A stretch of 64,000 bases of DNA from Streptomyces changanensis (GTDB taxonomy: Bacteria > Actinomycetota > Actinomycetes > Streptomycetales > Streptomycetaceae), in contig NZ_CP102332.1 of assembly GCF_024600715.1 (NCBI RefSeq), positions 5,022,001 through 5,086,000 on the forward strand, in the 5' to 3' direction. The notes under the pieces are model-generated. The model was not told where the DNA came from and did no database searches. It was given only the letters and a program-made list of their open reading frames with translations. A program made the translations under genes and the position numbers. This document shows, piece by piece, positions 17,453 through 26,759 of this stretch (its first letter is position 1; each line of letters begins with the position of its first letter).

Positions 17453-19279
17453 TCAGTGGACGTCCGCCGTCTCCTCGGCGCGCACCTCGCCGTCCGCGTC
17501 CCGCCCCGGTCCGCCCCGCAGCGCCTCCGCCGCCGCGCGCAGCTCCGCCGGCCGCACGCCCGCGAAGGCCGCCGCCAGGTGCCCGTCGGGCCGCACCAGC
17601 AGCACGGTGTGCGCGGCCGCCCCCGGGTACGCCTCGGTCACCAGCAGCTCGCCCCGCACCGGCAGCGCCCGTACCGCCTCCGCCAGCCGGGGCATCACCC
17701 CCGCGCTCACCCAGTGGCGCCGGTTCCACACCCCGGTCCCCGGGGCCACCAGCACCACGAGCACGCCCCGCCCCAACCGGTCCCGCAGCCGTCCCGTCGC
17801 GCCGTCCGGCGAGGTCACCGGCACGTCGTCGACCGGCGCACCCGACTCCGTACCGACCTCCACCCGCGCCTCGGCACCGAGCGGTGCCAGCGGCGAGTGG
17901 ACGTACGACGGCGGGGCGCCCAGCGGGCCGAGACCCAGGTGCCCGTCGGTCAGCAGGGCGTCGTGCTGCCGCGAACCGCCCAGGTACGTCCGCAGCCCGC
18001 CCCCGCCGCGCAGTACCGGCAGCGACTGGTCCGCCGCCCGCAGCCGCGCGGCCACCGCCGTGCGCCGCTCCGCCTCGTAACTGTCGAGCAGGACCTCGGA
18101 CGGCCCGTCGTGGCACGCCGCGGCCAGTTTCCACGCGAGGTTCTCCACGTCGCGCAGCCCCTCGTCCAGGCCCTGCGTCCCCAGCGCGCCCAGCAGGTGC
18201 GCCGCGTCCCCGGCGAGGAACGCCCGGTCGACGCGCCAGCTCCGCGCCAGCCGGTGGTGCAGCGTGTACACACCGGTGTCGATCAGGTCGTATGGGGGGA
18301 CCTCCGCGCACCACCCGGCCAGGGTCTCCCGGATCCGCCCCACCAGCGCCTCGGGGGTCACCAGGTCTCCGCGCGGCGGCAGCAACCAGTCCAACCGCCA
18401 ACCGCCCGCCGGCAGGGGGCGCGCCGTCACCTCGTCCCCGCCGCCGCGCCACGGCGGCTGGCGGTGCAGGACGGCCTCGCCCGGCCAGGGCAGTTCGGCG
18501 CGGAGCATGGCGACCGCGTGGCGCTCCACGGCCGTGCGCCCGGGGAAACGGATCCCCAGCAGCTTGCGGACCGTGGACCGGGCGCCGTCGCAGCCCACCA
18601 GATGGCTGCCCCGCCACCACGCCGACCGCGGGCCGCGAGTGTGCGCGGAGACACCGCTCGCGTCCTGGTCGAGCGCGTCCAGGCGGCTGTCCCCGACGAT
18701 CCGCACGAGGCCCCGGGTCCGCGGTGCCGCGATGGCCTGGCGGAGCGCGAGGGTGAGCGCGTGCTGCGGAACGTGCAGCGGCGACTCCACGCCCGGCTCG
18801 TCGCCGGGCCCGTACGCCGCCCCGTCGCCAAGCCCGGGCCCCTGCCCGTCGCCCGATCCGTACGCCGGTCCGTCGCCCGGCCCGAGCTGCTGTCCGCCCC
18901 TGCCCGGCGCCTCCCGGGCCGTCGTCCCGCCGCGCCTCTCGTCGTACCCCTCACCAAGCCCGTCATCGGGCCCACGGCCGTCCACGCCACCCGCCCCGCC
19001 ACCCCGCGCGTCGGCGAAGGCCACGTGCCGTACGACCTGCCGGCGGCGCATCGACCGCCACCCCGACCAGCGGGCGCCCTCCTCGCGCAGCGTGTCGGCG
19101 CAGCCCAGCCGTTCGACGAAAGCGGCGGTGTCCGGGCGTAGCACGGCGGTCCTGGCCGGGCGGTACTCGTCCGCCCCGGCGCCTTCGTCCAGGACGACCG
19201 ACGGCACCTCCTGCGCGGCGAGCGCGAGGGCCAGGGCGAGACCGACCGGCCCCGCGCCGACGACGATCACCGGATCCAC
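17453..19279 (-). CDS. FAD-dependent aromatic monooxygenase (PheA/TfdB-type)
   Basis: This 608-residue protein is a group A flavoprotein monooxygenase. It has the ADP-binding GxGxxG near residues 8-13 (VGAGPVGLALALAL), the DG motif at about 235 (VGCDGARST) and the GD motif at about 360 (FLAGDAAHLLGALGTQGLDEGLRD), followed by a C-terminal thioredoxin-like domain as in phenol hydroxylase relatives. A low-complexity insert rich in Gly, Asp and Pro (about residues 115-170) interrupts the FAD domain and is absent from the family consensus. The substrate is unknown and no pathway genes lie beside it. GTG at 19279 gives a canonical N-terminus. Confidence 0.85.
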   Translation of the reverse strand: MDPVIVVGAGPVGLALALALAAQEVPSVVLDEGAGADEYRPARTAVLRPDTAAFVERLGCADTLREEGARWSGWRSMRRRQVVRHVAFADARGGGAGGVDGRGPDDGLGEGYDERRGGTTAREAPGRGGQQLGPGDGPAYGSGDGQGPGLGDGAAYGPGDEPGVESPLHVPQHALTLALRQAIAAPRTRGLVRIVGDSRLDALDQDASGVSAHTRGPRSAWWRGSHLVGCDGARSTVRKLLGIRFPGRTAVERHAVAMLRAELPWPGEAVLHRQPPWRGGGDEVTARPLPAGGWRLDWLLPPRGDLVTPEALVGRIRETLAGWCAEVPPYDLIDTGVYTLHHRLARSWRVDRAFLAGDAAHLLGALGTQGLDEGLRDVENLAWKLAAACHDGPSEVLLDSYEAERRTAVAARLRAADQSLPVLRGGGGLRTYLGGSRQHDALLTDGHLGLGPLGAPPSYVHSPLAPLGAEARVEVGTESGAPVDDVPVTSPDGATGRLRDRLGRGVLVVLVAPGTGVWNRRHWVSAGVMPRLAEAVRALPVRGELLVTEAYPGAAAHTVLLVRPDGHLAAAFAGVRPAELRAAAEALRGGPGRDADGEVRAEETADVH

Positions 19280-19432
19280 GGCGTGACTCCTGTGGCTCCT
19301 GCGACCTCAGTGGTCATGCGACGAGCAGGGGAAACACGTGGGAGTGCGACGAGAACCCGGTGATTGATCACAGAACGTATGCAACCCACTGCGCGTGCTT
19401 GCGTCAAGTGACGGGGCAGTGGCGCACGAACG
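19280..19432. other. upstream region of the FAD monooxygenase
   Basis: This is a 153-nt stretch comparatively poor in GC for this genome, with TTGATCACAGAACGTATG around 19361-19378 that may belong to the monooxygenase promoter on the minus strand. I cannot define -10 and -35 boxes with confidence. No gene is present. Confidence 0.3.
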
Positions 19433-19471
19433 CGTGAAGGGGCGGCGGCCGTATGCCACCACCCCTTCACG
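19433..19471 (-). terminator. strong hairpin downstream of gluD
   Basis: On the minus strand, GTGAAGGGGTGGTGGC (with two G-U pairs) folds onto GCCGCCGCCCCTTCAC around a 5-nt loop, a 16-bp stem. It begins 45 nt after the gluD stop and points in the same direction, so it is the likely end of the gluABCD transcript. No U-tract follows. Confidence 0.7.
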
Positions 19472-19515
19472 TGACGGCGCGGACTCCCGCCCGCGCCGTC
19501 GGCGCTCCCCGGCCG

Positions 19516-20436
19516 TCAGGTCCCGGTGCCGTGCCCCTTGCGGACGGCCACCTCCTCGGCGACACCGCCGCCGAGCTCCGTGTCGATGTCCGTGATGTCG
19601 ACCGTCGCGCCGGAGCTCTTCCCGCCCTGCCGCAGCCGGCGCTCAAGCCAGCCGGCGAACCGGGTGAGGAGGCCGTTGACGGCGATGTACATGAGCGCGA
19701 CGACGGTGAACGCCGCGATCGTGTTGGCGCCGTAGTTGGCGGTGATCGAGCGGATCTGGAAGAGCAGCTCCGAGAAACCGAGGACCGCGCCGCCGAGGGC
19801 GGTGTCCTTCACGATGACCACGAGCTGGCTGACCAGGGCCGGCAGCATCGCCGTCACGGCCTGCGGCAGGAGCACGTACCGCATCGTCTGGCCCTTGCGC
19901 ATGCCGATCGCCTTGGCGGCGTCCGTCTGTCCGGCCGGCAGGGAGAGGATGCCGGCGCGGACGATCTCCGCGATGACGGAGGCGTTGTACAGGACGAGCC
20001 CGGTGACCACCGCGTACAGCGGCCGGACCTCCGACTCGATGGTCGTGAACTGCACGAACATCGCGCTGGCGAACACCATCATCACCAGGACCGGGATGGC
20101 GCGGAAGAACTCCACCACCGCGCCGATCGGCACCCGTACCCAGGCGTGGTCGGAGAGTCGCCCGATGCCGAGCAGGGCGCCCAGCGGAAGCGCGATGACC
20201 AGCGCGAGCCCCGCCGCCTTGAGGGTCTCCCCGAGGCCGGGGAACAGGAAGGTGGTCCAGATGGCGGAGTCGGTGACGAACGGCGACCACTTCTCGGCGG
20301 TCAGCTGGTTCTTCTCGGCCATCATCGACAGCGCCCACCAGACGCCGGCCGCCAGCAGGACGAGGAAGAGCGCGGAGTAGAGGAGGTTCCGCCGCTTGGC
20401 CCGGGGTCCCGGGGTGTCGTACAGCACGGAGCTCAT
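19516..20436 (-). CDS. gluD: Glutamate ABC transporter permease GluD
   Basis: This is a membrane permease of the polar amino acid (HisMQ) ABC family, 306 residues. The hydrophobic N-terminal span (LYSALFLVLLAAGVWWAL) is followed by a periplasmic loop. The binding-protein-dependent transport domain contains the EAA-type motif near DAAKAIGMRKGQTMRYVLLPQAV. The C-terminal 40 residues are hydrophilic. The ATG at 20436 overlaps the gluC stop by 4 nt, so it is coupled. It is last in the gluA-B-C-D order on the minus strand and is followed by a hairpin terminator. Confidence 0.93.
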   Translation of the reverse strand: MSSVLYDTPGPRAKRRNLLYSALFLVLLAAGVWWALSMMAEKNQLTAEKWSPFVTDSAIWTTFLFPGLGETLKAAGLALVIALPLGALLGIGRLSDHAWVRVPIGAVVEFFRAIPVLVMMVFASAMFVQFTTIESEVRPLYAVVTGLVLYNASVIAEIVRAGILSLPAGQTDAAKAIGMRKGQTMRYVLLPQAVTAMLPALVSQLVVIVKDTALGGAVLGFSELLFQIRSITANYGANTIAAFTVVALMYIAVNGLLTRFAGWLERRLRQGGKSSGATVDITDIDTELGGGVAEEVAVRKGHGTGT

Positions 20437-21107
20437 CGCTTCACCGCCATGCGCTTGGCCACCCAGCCGAGGAGCAGGCCGGTGGGGAGGGTGAGGAGGA
20501 CGAACCCGAAGGCGATGACGCCGAACACGGCGAGCAGCGAGTCGGACTCGTTCTCGACCATTTCCTTCATGAGGAGGGAGGCTTCCGCGACACCGATCGC
20601 CGCGGCGACGGTGGTGTTCTTCGTCAGCGCGATCAGGACGTTGGCGAGCGGGGCGATCACCGAGCGGAACGCCTGCGGCAGCACGATCAGCGTCAGCACC
20701 TGGAAGAAGCTGAGGCCCAGTGCCCGCGCCGCCTCCGCCTGCCCCACGGGCACCGTGTTGATGCCGGAGCGCAGGGCCTCGCAGACGAAGGTGCCGGTGT
20801 ACGCAGCCAGGCCGAGGACGGCCATGCGGAACCCGATGGTCTTGGAGTCGCCTCCGGCGAGCGTGATCCCCAGTGTCTGGTAGAGCACGAGCGAGCAGCC
20901 GATGAGCACGATGGTCAGCGGCGTGTTGCGCACCGCGTTGACGTACGTGGTGGCGAAGCCCCGCATCAGCGGCACGGGGCTGACCCGCATCCCCACCAGG
21001 AGCGTGCCCAGGATCAGGGACCCCAGCGCCGAGTAGAGGGCGAGCTGGACCGTCACCCAGAACGCGCCGAGCAGGTCGTACTGCGGATTATCTAGAAAGT
21101 CGAACAC
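20433..21107 (-). CDS. gluC: Glutamate ABC transporter permease GluC
   Basis: This second permease of the glutamate importer has 224 residues and about five membrane spans. The EAA loop is visible as EAARALGLSFFQVLTLIVLPQA. The HisM-type pattern NTPLTIVLIG is also present. GTG at 21107 starts MFDFLDNPQYDLLG. It overlaps gluD by 4 nt and sits 146 nt downstream of gluB. Together with GluD it forms the membrane channel energised by GluA. Confidence 0.93.
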   Translation of the reverse strand: MFDFLDNPQYDLLGAFWVTVQLALYSALGSLILGTLLVGMRVSPVPLMRGFATTYVNAVRNTPLTIVLIGCSLVLYQTLGITLAGGDSKTIGFRMAVLGLAAYTGTFVCEALRSGINTVPVGQAEAARALGLSFFQVLTLIVLPQAFRSVIAPLANVLIALTKNTTVAAAIGVAEASLLMKEMVENESDSLLAVFGVIAFGFVLLTLPTGLLLGWVAKRMAVKR

Positions 21108-21253
21108 GATGACCCGCGCTCTCCCCTGGTTGGATCGTGAGGGCGCCGCCGGCCCGGCCGGGGCCGACGGCGCCTCTCCGCTGCTGCTGGCTGTGCTCCG
21201 CCCGCCGCCCCGGGGCGGCGGGACCGCCGCCGCTCAGGCGCGGCGGGGCCGGA

Positions 21254-22069
21254 TCACTTCTCGGTGATCGCCGGCGCGGGCTCGTTCTTGTAGTTGGCCG
21301 GGCCGAAGTTGGCCTTGACGGCCTTCTCCCACGAGCCGTCCGACTTCATCTTCTCGAGCGCGGCGTTGATCTTGTCGCGGAGCTCCTTGTCGCCCTTCTT
21401 GAGGCCGATGCCGTAGTGCTCGTCGCTCAGCTTCAGGCCGACCAGCTTGAACTTGCCCTGGTGCTCCTTCTGGGCGGCGTAGCCGGCCAGGATGGAGTTG
21501 TCCGTGGTCAGGGCGTCGACCGCGCCGTTCTCCAGGCCGGTGATGCACTCGGAGTAGCCGCCGAACTCCTGGAGGTCGGCCTTGGGAGCGAGCTTCTCCT
21601 TGACGTTCTGCGCCGACGTCGAGCCGGTGACCGAGCAGAGCTTCTTGGCGTTGAGGTCCGACGCCTGCTTGATCGAGTTGTCGTCCGCGCGGACCAGCAG
21701 GTCCTGGTGGGCAAGGAAGTAGGGACCGGCGAAGTCCACCACGGCCTTGCGCTTGTCGTTGATCGAGTAGCTGGCGACGACGAACTTCACGTCACCGTTG
21801 CGGATCAGGTTCTCGCGCTCGGCGCTGGGTGCCTGCTTGAACTCGATCTTGTCGGCGCCGTAGCCGAGCTCCTTGGCGACGTACGTGGCGACGTCGACGT
21901 CGAAGCCGGTGTACTTGCCGTCCGGCGTCTTCAGGCCGAGGCCGGGCTGGTCGTACTTGATGCCGATGACGATCTTGTCGCCGTCGCCACTGCTGGAGCC
22001 ACAGGCGGTCGCCGTGAGCGAGAGGGTGGCGACCGCGGCGAGGGCCGCACTGGTCTTGCGGAACTGCAT
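21254..22069 (-). CDS. gluB: Glutamate ABC transporter substrate-binding lipoprotein GluB
   Basis: This extracytoplasmic solute-binding protein of the amino-acid family 3 type has 271 residues. The signal peptide runs from MQFRKTSAALAAVATLSL to a cysteine near residue 22 in TATACGSSSGD. The lipobox is loose (Ala at -3), but the Cys followed by Gly/Ser and the polar tail fits a lipoprotein. Ligand-pocket segments include FDVDVATYVAKELGYG and VDFAGPYFLAHQDLLVRA. ATG 22069 has AAGGG 9 nt upstream; an ATG at 22078 would leave no spacing. It follows gluA and precedes gluC on the minus strand. Confidence 0.93.
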   Translation of the reverse strand: MQFRKTSAALAAVATLSLTATACGSSSGDGDKIVIGIKYDQPGLGLKTPDGKYTGFDVDVATYVAKELGYGADKIEFKQAPSAERENLIRNGDVKFVVASYSINDKRKAVVDFAGPYFLAHQDLLVRADDNSIKQASDLNAKKLCSVTGSTSAQNVKEKLAPKADLQEFGGYSECITGLENGAVDALTTDNSILAGYAAQKEHQGKFKLVGLKLSDEHYGIGLKKGDKELRDKINAALEKMKSDGSWEKAVKANFGPANYKNEPAPAITEK

Positions 22070-22122
22070 GGTGAACATCCCTTGTGTCGTGGTCCGGCCG
22101 TGGTGGTTCGGCATCGGGGTGG

Positions 22123-22908
22123 TCAGTGGTGGAGGATCTTCGACAGGAAGTCCTTGGCCCGGTCGCTGCGCGGGTTGCTGAAGAACTCCTCCGGCGACGC
22201 CTCCTCGACGATCCTGCCGTCGGCCATGAAGACGACCCGGTTGGCGGCGGACCGCGCGAAGCCCATCTCGTGGGTGACGACGACCATCGTCATCCCCTCG
22301 CGGGCCAGCTGCTGCATCACCTCGAGGACCTCGTTGATCATCTCGGGGTCGAGCGCCGACGTGGGCTCGTCGAAGAGCATGACCTTCGGGTCCATGGCCA
22401 GCGCCCGCGCGATGGCGACGCGCTGCTGCTGGCCGCCGGAGAGCTGCGCGGGGTACTTGTCCGCCTGCGAGCCGACGCCGACCCGGTCCAGCAGGGACCG
22501 GGCCTTCTGCTCGGCGGCCTGCTTGTCGGTCTTGCGGACCTTGAGCTGGCCCAGCATCACGTTCTCGAGCACCGTCTTGTGCGCGAAGAGGTTGAAGGAC
22601 TGGAAGACCATGCCGACGTCGGCCCGCAGCCGCGCCAGCTCCTTGCCCTCGTCGGGCAGCGGCCGGCCGTCGATGCTGATCGCGCCGGAGTCGATGGTCT
22701 CCAGGCGGTTGATGGTGCGGCACAGCGTGGACTTGCCGGACCCGGACGGTCCGATGACGACCACGACCTCGCCGCGGGCGATCGTCAGGTCGATGTCCTG
22801 GAGCACGTGCAGCGCGCCGAAGTGCTTGTTGACGTTGCTCAGTACGACCAGGTCGCCCGCCGTCGGTGCGGCGTCCGCTGCGCCCTTGGTGACTGACACT
22901 CCGCTCAT
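22123..22908 (-). CDS. gluA: Glutamate ABC transporter ATP-binding protein GluA
   Basis: This is the ATPase subunit of the glutamate importer, 261 residues. Walker A is GPSGSGKST at 53-61; the Q loop [11 protein letters not shown], signature LSGGQQQR and Walker B VMLFDEP with the adjacent TSALDPE follow, and the switch His is in [10 protein letters not shown]. Domain length and order are normal for the polar amino acid family. It is the first gene of the minus-strand gluABCD operon, with GAGCGAGAGG upstream of its ATG at 22908. The next gene lies more than 400 nt away on the other strand, so the operon promoter is in 22909-23320. Confidence 0.96.
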   Translation of the reverse strand: MSGVSVTKGAADAAPTAGDLVVLSNVNKHFGALHVLQDIDLTIARGEVVVVIGPSGSGKSTLCRTINRLETIDSGAISIDGRPLPDEGKELARLRADVGMVFQSFNLFAHKTVLENVMLGQLKVRKTDKQAAEQKARSLLDRVGVGSQADKYPAQLSGGQQQRVAIARALAMDPKVMLFDEPTSALDPEMINEVLEVMQQLAREGMTMVVVTHEMGFARSAANRVVFMADGRIVEEASPEEFFSNPRSDRAKDFLSKILHH

Positions 22909-23320
22909 CGCCTCTCGCTCCGTCCTGCTCGGTTGCAGAGGACATTAAGCACGCCCCACGAGCAGCGTCATCACATCTGAGCGGAAATTGAGCATAACGA
23001 TCCGGCCGCAACCGGACACACCGCGTGAACAGGGCGGTGTCGCAATACCGGCTGCATAACGGATCACGGCGGCCCCCGGCGCCGCACTTGACTCGCGCTC
23101 CGCCATCGGAGTTCATGCGGAGTACGAAACGGCGCCCGGGCACGGCCATGCCCTGGCACCATTCAGGTGCACCGACGACGCTGCACCCGACACACCGCAC
23201 CGACCGTCCGCCGCCGGGCACCCGCGCGGGCTCACCCGCACGAGTGAACGCGTATGCGCCGGTATGCGCGTACGCTCGCACGCCGTACGCCAGAGGACCG
23301 CTTCCGGAGGGGGGCCCGAA
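22909..23320. promoter_or_regulatory. divergent promoter region, gluABCD and OmpR-type regulator
   Basis: This 412-nt non-coding stretch has lower GC near 22945-23050, which should hold the gluA promoter. An inverted repeat ACACCGC ... GCGGTGT lies at about 23019-23041. Close to the regulator start the word TATGCG is repeated (about 23254 and 23264), with palindromic GCGTACGC nearby, a plausible autoregulatory site. Exact boxes cannot be assigned by eye. Confidence 0.4.
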
Positions 23321-24238
23321 ATGAGACTGCTGCTGGTCGAGGACGACGACCACGTCGCCGCCGCCCTGTCCGCCATCCTCAAGAAGCACGGCTTCGCCGT
23401 CACGCACGCCAGGAACGGCGAGGAGGCCCTCAAGGCCGTCCTCCCCTCCGACGAGCCCGGCAGGAGCCCCTTCGGCGTGATCCTCCTCGACCTCGGCCTG
23501 CCCGACCAGGACGGCTACCAGGTCTGCGGCAAGCTCCGGAAGCTCACCTCGACGCCGGTCATCATGGTGACCGCCCGGGCCGATGTGCGCTCCCGCATCC
23601 ACGGCCTCAACCTCGGCGCCGACGACTACGTCGTCAAGCCCTACGACACCGGTGAGCTGCTGGCCCGCATCCACGCCGTCAGCCGGCGCGCCACCGGCGG
23701 CGCCGACCCCGAGGACACCGGCTCCCTGCCCGTGATCGGGAGTTCGGCCGAGCCGCTGCGCCTCGGCCCGGTCGTCGTGGAGCTGCCCACGCGCCGGGTC
23801 AGCGTCGACGGCACGCTCGTCCCCCTCACCCGCAAGGAGTTCGACCTGCTGGCCCTGCTCGCCCAGCGGCCCGGCGTGGTGTTCCGCCGCGAGCAGATCA
23901 TCAGCGAGGTGTGGCGCACCAGCTGGGAGGGGACGGGCCGGACCCTGGAGGTCCACGTGGCGTCCCTGCGCGCGAAGCTGCGGATGCCGACGCTCATCGA
24001 GACCGTGCGCGGCGTCGGCTACCGCCTCGTCGTCCCGACGACACCCCCCGGTGCCGCCCCGCCCGCGCCCGTCACGCCCTCAGCGCCCGTCGGCGACGCG
24101 CCTCCGCCCGTGCCGCCCGCGATGCCCCCGACCGCGCCGCCCGTGCCGCCCGCGCCCGGCGACGCGCCCCCGCCCGCCCCATCCGCGCCCCCCGTCGCGC
24201 CCCCGCCCGTGCCGCCCGCCGCGCCTCCGGGCGTCTAG
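23321..24238 (+). CDS. OmpR-family response regulator with proline-rich tail
   Basis: This 305-residue regulator has a receiver with acidic cluster EDDD at 7-10, phospho-acceptor Asp57 in ILLDLGLPD and Lys in DDYVVKPY near 107. A winged-helix Trans_reg_C domain follows (about 145-237; LTRKEFDLLALLAQ ... EVHVASLRAKL ... TVRGVGYRLV). The last 64 residues are a low-complexity Pro, Ala and Val tail with repeats of APGDAPPP and PPVPP, not present in the family. ATG 23321 lies after GGAGGGGGG. The kinase gene starts 27 nt downstream on the same strand, so they form an operon. The tail may be a disordered interaction region or result from local repeat expansion. Confidence 0.92.
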   Translation: MRLLLVEDDDHVAAALSAILKKHGFAVTHARNGEEALKAVLPSDEPGRSPFGVILLDLGLPDQDGYQVCGKLRKLTSTPVIMVTARADVRSRIHGLNLGADDYVVKPYDTGELLARIHAVSRRATGGADPEDTGSLPVIGSSAEPLRLGPVVVELPTRRVSVDGTLVPLTRKEFDLLALLAQRPGVVFRREQIISEVWRTSWEGTGRTLEVHVASLRAKLRMPTLIETVRGVGYRLVVPTTPPGAAPPAPVTPSAPVGDAPPPVPPAMPPTAPPVPPAPGDAPPPAPSAPPVAPPPVPPAAPPGV

Positions 24239-24265
24239 CGCCGGGCCCCGGAACGACGGGCGACC

Positions 24266-25690
24266 GTGCGCACACGACTCCTTCCGCTCCTCATCGTCCT
24301 CATGGCCGGTGTCCTGCTCGCCCTGGGCTTCCCGCTCGCCGTGAGCATGGCCTCGGCCTACCAGCAGACCGTCGTCGTCGACCGCATCGACGACACGGCA
24401 CGGTTCGCGGCGCTCGCCCAGTACGTCACCGAGAGCGGCCCCGGCATCGACGAGCGGAAGGCCACCCTCCAGGGCGAGCTGCTGCGCTACCAGGACGTGT
24501 ACGGCATCCACGCCGGCGTCTTCTACCGCGACGGCGGCGCCATGGCCGCCGCCCCCGAGGGGTGGCGCGTACCGGACGAGGGCGAGCTGCGGCGCGCCCT
24601 CGTCGAGGCCCGGCTCGGCCGGCGCTCGCACGACCCGCCCCAGGTGTGGCCCTGGCAGCCGGACGCCCGCCTGGCGGTCGCCTCACCGGTCGTACGGGAC
24701 GGGGACGTCGTCGCGGTGGTGGTCACCGACTCGCCGACCGGGCAGCTGCGCGGTCGGATCCTGCGCGGTTGGCTGGTCATCGCCGCCGGCGAGTGCGCGG
24801 CCATGCTGCTCGCCGTCGGCGCGGCCTTCCGGCTCACCGGCTGGGTGCTGCGGCCCGTCCGCGTCCTGGACGCGGCCACCCACGACATCGCCACCGGCCG
24901 CCTCAACTCCCGCGTCGCCGCCGCCGGCGGACCGCCGGAGCTCCGCCGTCTGGCCCGCTCCTTCAACGAGATGGCGGACAACGTCGAGCAGGTGCTGGAG
25001 CAGCAGCGCGCCTTCGTCGCCGACGCCTCGCACCAGCTGCGCAACCCGCTCGCCGCGCTGCTGCTGCGGATCGAGCTGCTCGCGCTGGAGCTGCCGGAGG
25101 GCAACGAGGAGATCGCCTCGGTCCAGGCGGAGGGCAAGCGCCTGGCCCAGGTCCTCGACGACCTGCTGGGTCTGGCGCTGGCCGAACACGCCTCCGCCGA
25201 CCTGCGGCTCACCGACATCAAGGAGCTGGCCGCCGAGCGGATCGCCGCCTGGCGGCCCCTCGCCGACGAGCGGGGGGTGCGGCTGACGGGAAAGGGCCCG
25301 GCCGTCACCGCGTGGGCCGACCCCGTCGCGCTGTCGAGCGCGCTCGACGCGCTGATCGACAACGCCCTGAAGTTCACCCCGCGCGGGGAGGAGGTCACGG
25401 TCGAGGTCGCCGCCAGGGGCGACACCACCACCGTCGTGGTCAGCGACAACGGCCCGGGCCTCACCGACGAGGAGCTCGGCCGTGTCGGCGACCGCTTCTG
25501 GCGCAGCGGCCGGCACCAGAACGTCAAGGGCTCGGGACTCGGCCTGTCCATCACCCGGGCGCTGCTCGCCGCCGGTGGGGGCTCCCTCGACTTCGCCCGC
25601 AACGACCCCCACGGCCTGCGCGTGACGGTCTCCCTGCCGCGTACCGAGCCCCCGGCCGTCGCCGGCGCCTACGGCTTGACCGACCGGTAG
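24266..25690 (+). CDS. HAMP-containing sensor histidine kinase
   Basis: This 474-residue kinase has TM1 at about 5-30 (LLIVLMAGVLLALGFPLAV), an extracytoplasmic sensor region to about 165 and TM2 at about 169-192, then a HAMP segment near 193-245. The HisKA motif DASHQLRNPL holds the phospho-His at 256. A C-terminal HATPase domain has ALIDNALKFTP (N-box), VVSDNGPGLTDEE (G1) and SGLGLSITRALL (G2). The Gln after the His replaces the common Glu; such HQLRNP variants are frequent in actinomycetes. It pairs with the regulator 27 nt upstream. Its last 22 nt overlap the convergent TAXI-type gene, suggesting a functional link. Confidence 0.93.
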   Translation: MRTRLLPLLIVLMAGVLLALGFPLAVSMASAYQQTVVVDRIDDTARFAALAQYVTESGPGIDERKATLQGELLRYQDVYGIHAGVFYRDGGAMAAAPEGWRVPDEGELRRALVEARLGRRSHDPPQVWPWQPDARLAVASPVVRDGDVVAVVVTDSPTGQLRGRILRGWLVIAAGECAAMLLAVGAAFRLTGWVLRPVRVLDAATHDIATGRLNSRVAAAGGPPELRRLARSFNEMADNVEQVLEQQRAFVADASHQLRNPLAALLLRIELLALELPEGNEEIASVQAEGKRLAQVLDDLLGLALAEHASADLRLTDIKELAAERIAAWRPLADERGVRLTGKGPAVTAWADPVALSSALDALIDNALKFTPRGEEVTVEVAARGDTTTVVVSDNGPGLTDEELGRVGDRFWRSGRHQNVKGSGLGLSITRALLAAGGGSLDFARNDPHGLRVTVSLPRTEPPAVAGAYGLTDR

Positions 25691-26685
25691 TAGCGCCGCG
25701 CGCCGTCGTGGAGGGGCAGCGGGTCGGTGTAGAGCGCGGTCCGCAGGTCGACGACCTGCGCGGGGTGCACCTCCCGGCCGATCCGGTCCCTGCTCCCGAT
25801 GACCGTCCGGGTGACGCCCTCGGTCAGCGCGGGGTCCATGCGCTCGGTCGTCACCAGCAGGTTCGCCACGGCCACCGTCGCCACCGGCTCGCCCTCCTGG
25901 GCCAGCGGGTAGGCGTCTGCCGGGATCACGGCGGAACGGTAGTACCGGCTCGGGCCGCCCTCCGCGTGGACCGTGTCGACGAGCTCCTGCTCCAGCGGCA
26001 CCAGCCGGATCGGGAAGCGCTCCGAGAGCCGCAGGACCGCGTTGGTGGGCAGGCCGCCCGACCAGAAGAACGCGTCCAGCCGGTCGCCCTCCATCAGCGC
26101 CGGCATGGTGTCGATGCCGGCCGACACGGCCCGTATGTCCTTCGCCGGGTCCAGCCCCGCCGCGCCCAGCAGCCGGTCCGCGAGCAGCCGCACGCCGGAA
26201 CCAGGCTGCCCGACGCCGACCCGCAACCCGGCCAGGTCGCGCGCGGACCGCACGGCGGAGCCCCGGGGCACGACGAGCTGGACGTAGTCGTCGTACAGCC
26301 GGGTGCAGCCGCGCAGGTCGGCCGCGCCGGGCCGGCCCTCCTGGACGTACGTGGCGACGGCGTCGGCCGTGGCGATGGTGAAGTGCGCCTCACCGGAGGC
26401 CACGCGCGACAGGTTCTGCTGGGAGCCCTCGCTGTCGCGGAGTGTGGTCGACACGTCGGGCAGACGCCGGTCGAGCGCCTCCTTCAGAAGCTGGCCGTAC
26501 CGCTGGTAGACCCCGGTCCGCACGCCCGTGCTGAAGGTGATCTCCCCGCTCGGCCGCTCCTGCCCGAGCGGCAGCAGCCACCACAGCACCCCTCCGACCA
26601 GCGCCAGCAGCGCCGCCGCGAGCGGCAGGGCGCGGCGGCGGCCGGCGCGGAGCACGCGGGCGGACCGGTTCGGGGAGGCAGGCAT
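25669..26685 (-). CDS. TAXI-family TRAP-type solute-binding protein, membrane-anchored
   Basis: This 338-residue protein has the TAXI signature, a periplasmic-binding fold. It begins the mature part with [23 protein letters not shown], shows [27 protein letters not shown], and a second lobe with [23 protein letters not shown]. The N-terminus has a basic stretch (RAGRRRALP) then a hydrophobic anchor to about residue 40 with no lipobox Cys, so it probably stays tethered to the outer face of the membrane. No TRAP membrane subunits (DctQM or the fused 4TM-12TM protein) are near. It faces the kinase gene and overlaps it by 22 nt at the 3' ends. Confidence 0.88.
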   Translation of the reverse strand: MPASPNRSARVLRAGRRRALPLAAALLALVGGVLWWLLPLGQERPSGEITFSTGVRTGVYQRYGQLLKEALDRRLPDVSTTLRDSEGSQQNLSRVASGEAHFTIATADAVATYVQEGRPGAADLRGCTRLYDDYVQLVVPRGSAVRSARDLAGLRVGVGQPGSGVRLLADRLLGAAGLDPAKDIRAVSAGIDTMPALMEGDRLDAFFWSGGLPTNAVLRLSERFPIRLVPLEQELVDTVHAEGGPSRYYRSAVIPADAYPLAQEGEPVATVAVANLLVTTERMDPALTEGVTRTVIGSRDRIGREVHPAQVVDLRTALYTDPLPLHDGARRYYRSVKP

Positions 26686-26759
26686 GGGGCGATCCTGCCA
26701 GCCGCGCCCCCGCCGGGGGAACCGAGGGACGGGTGCGGACCGCGACGACCCGCCGGACC

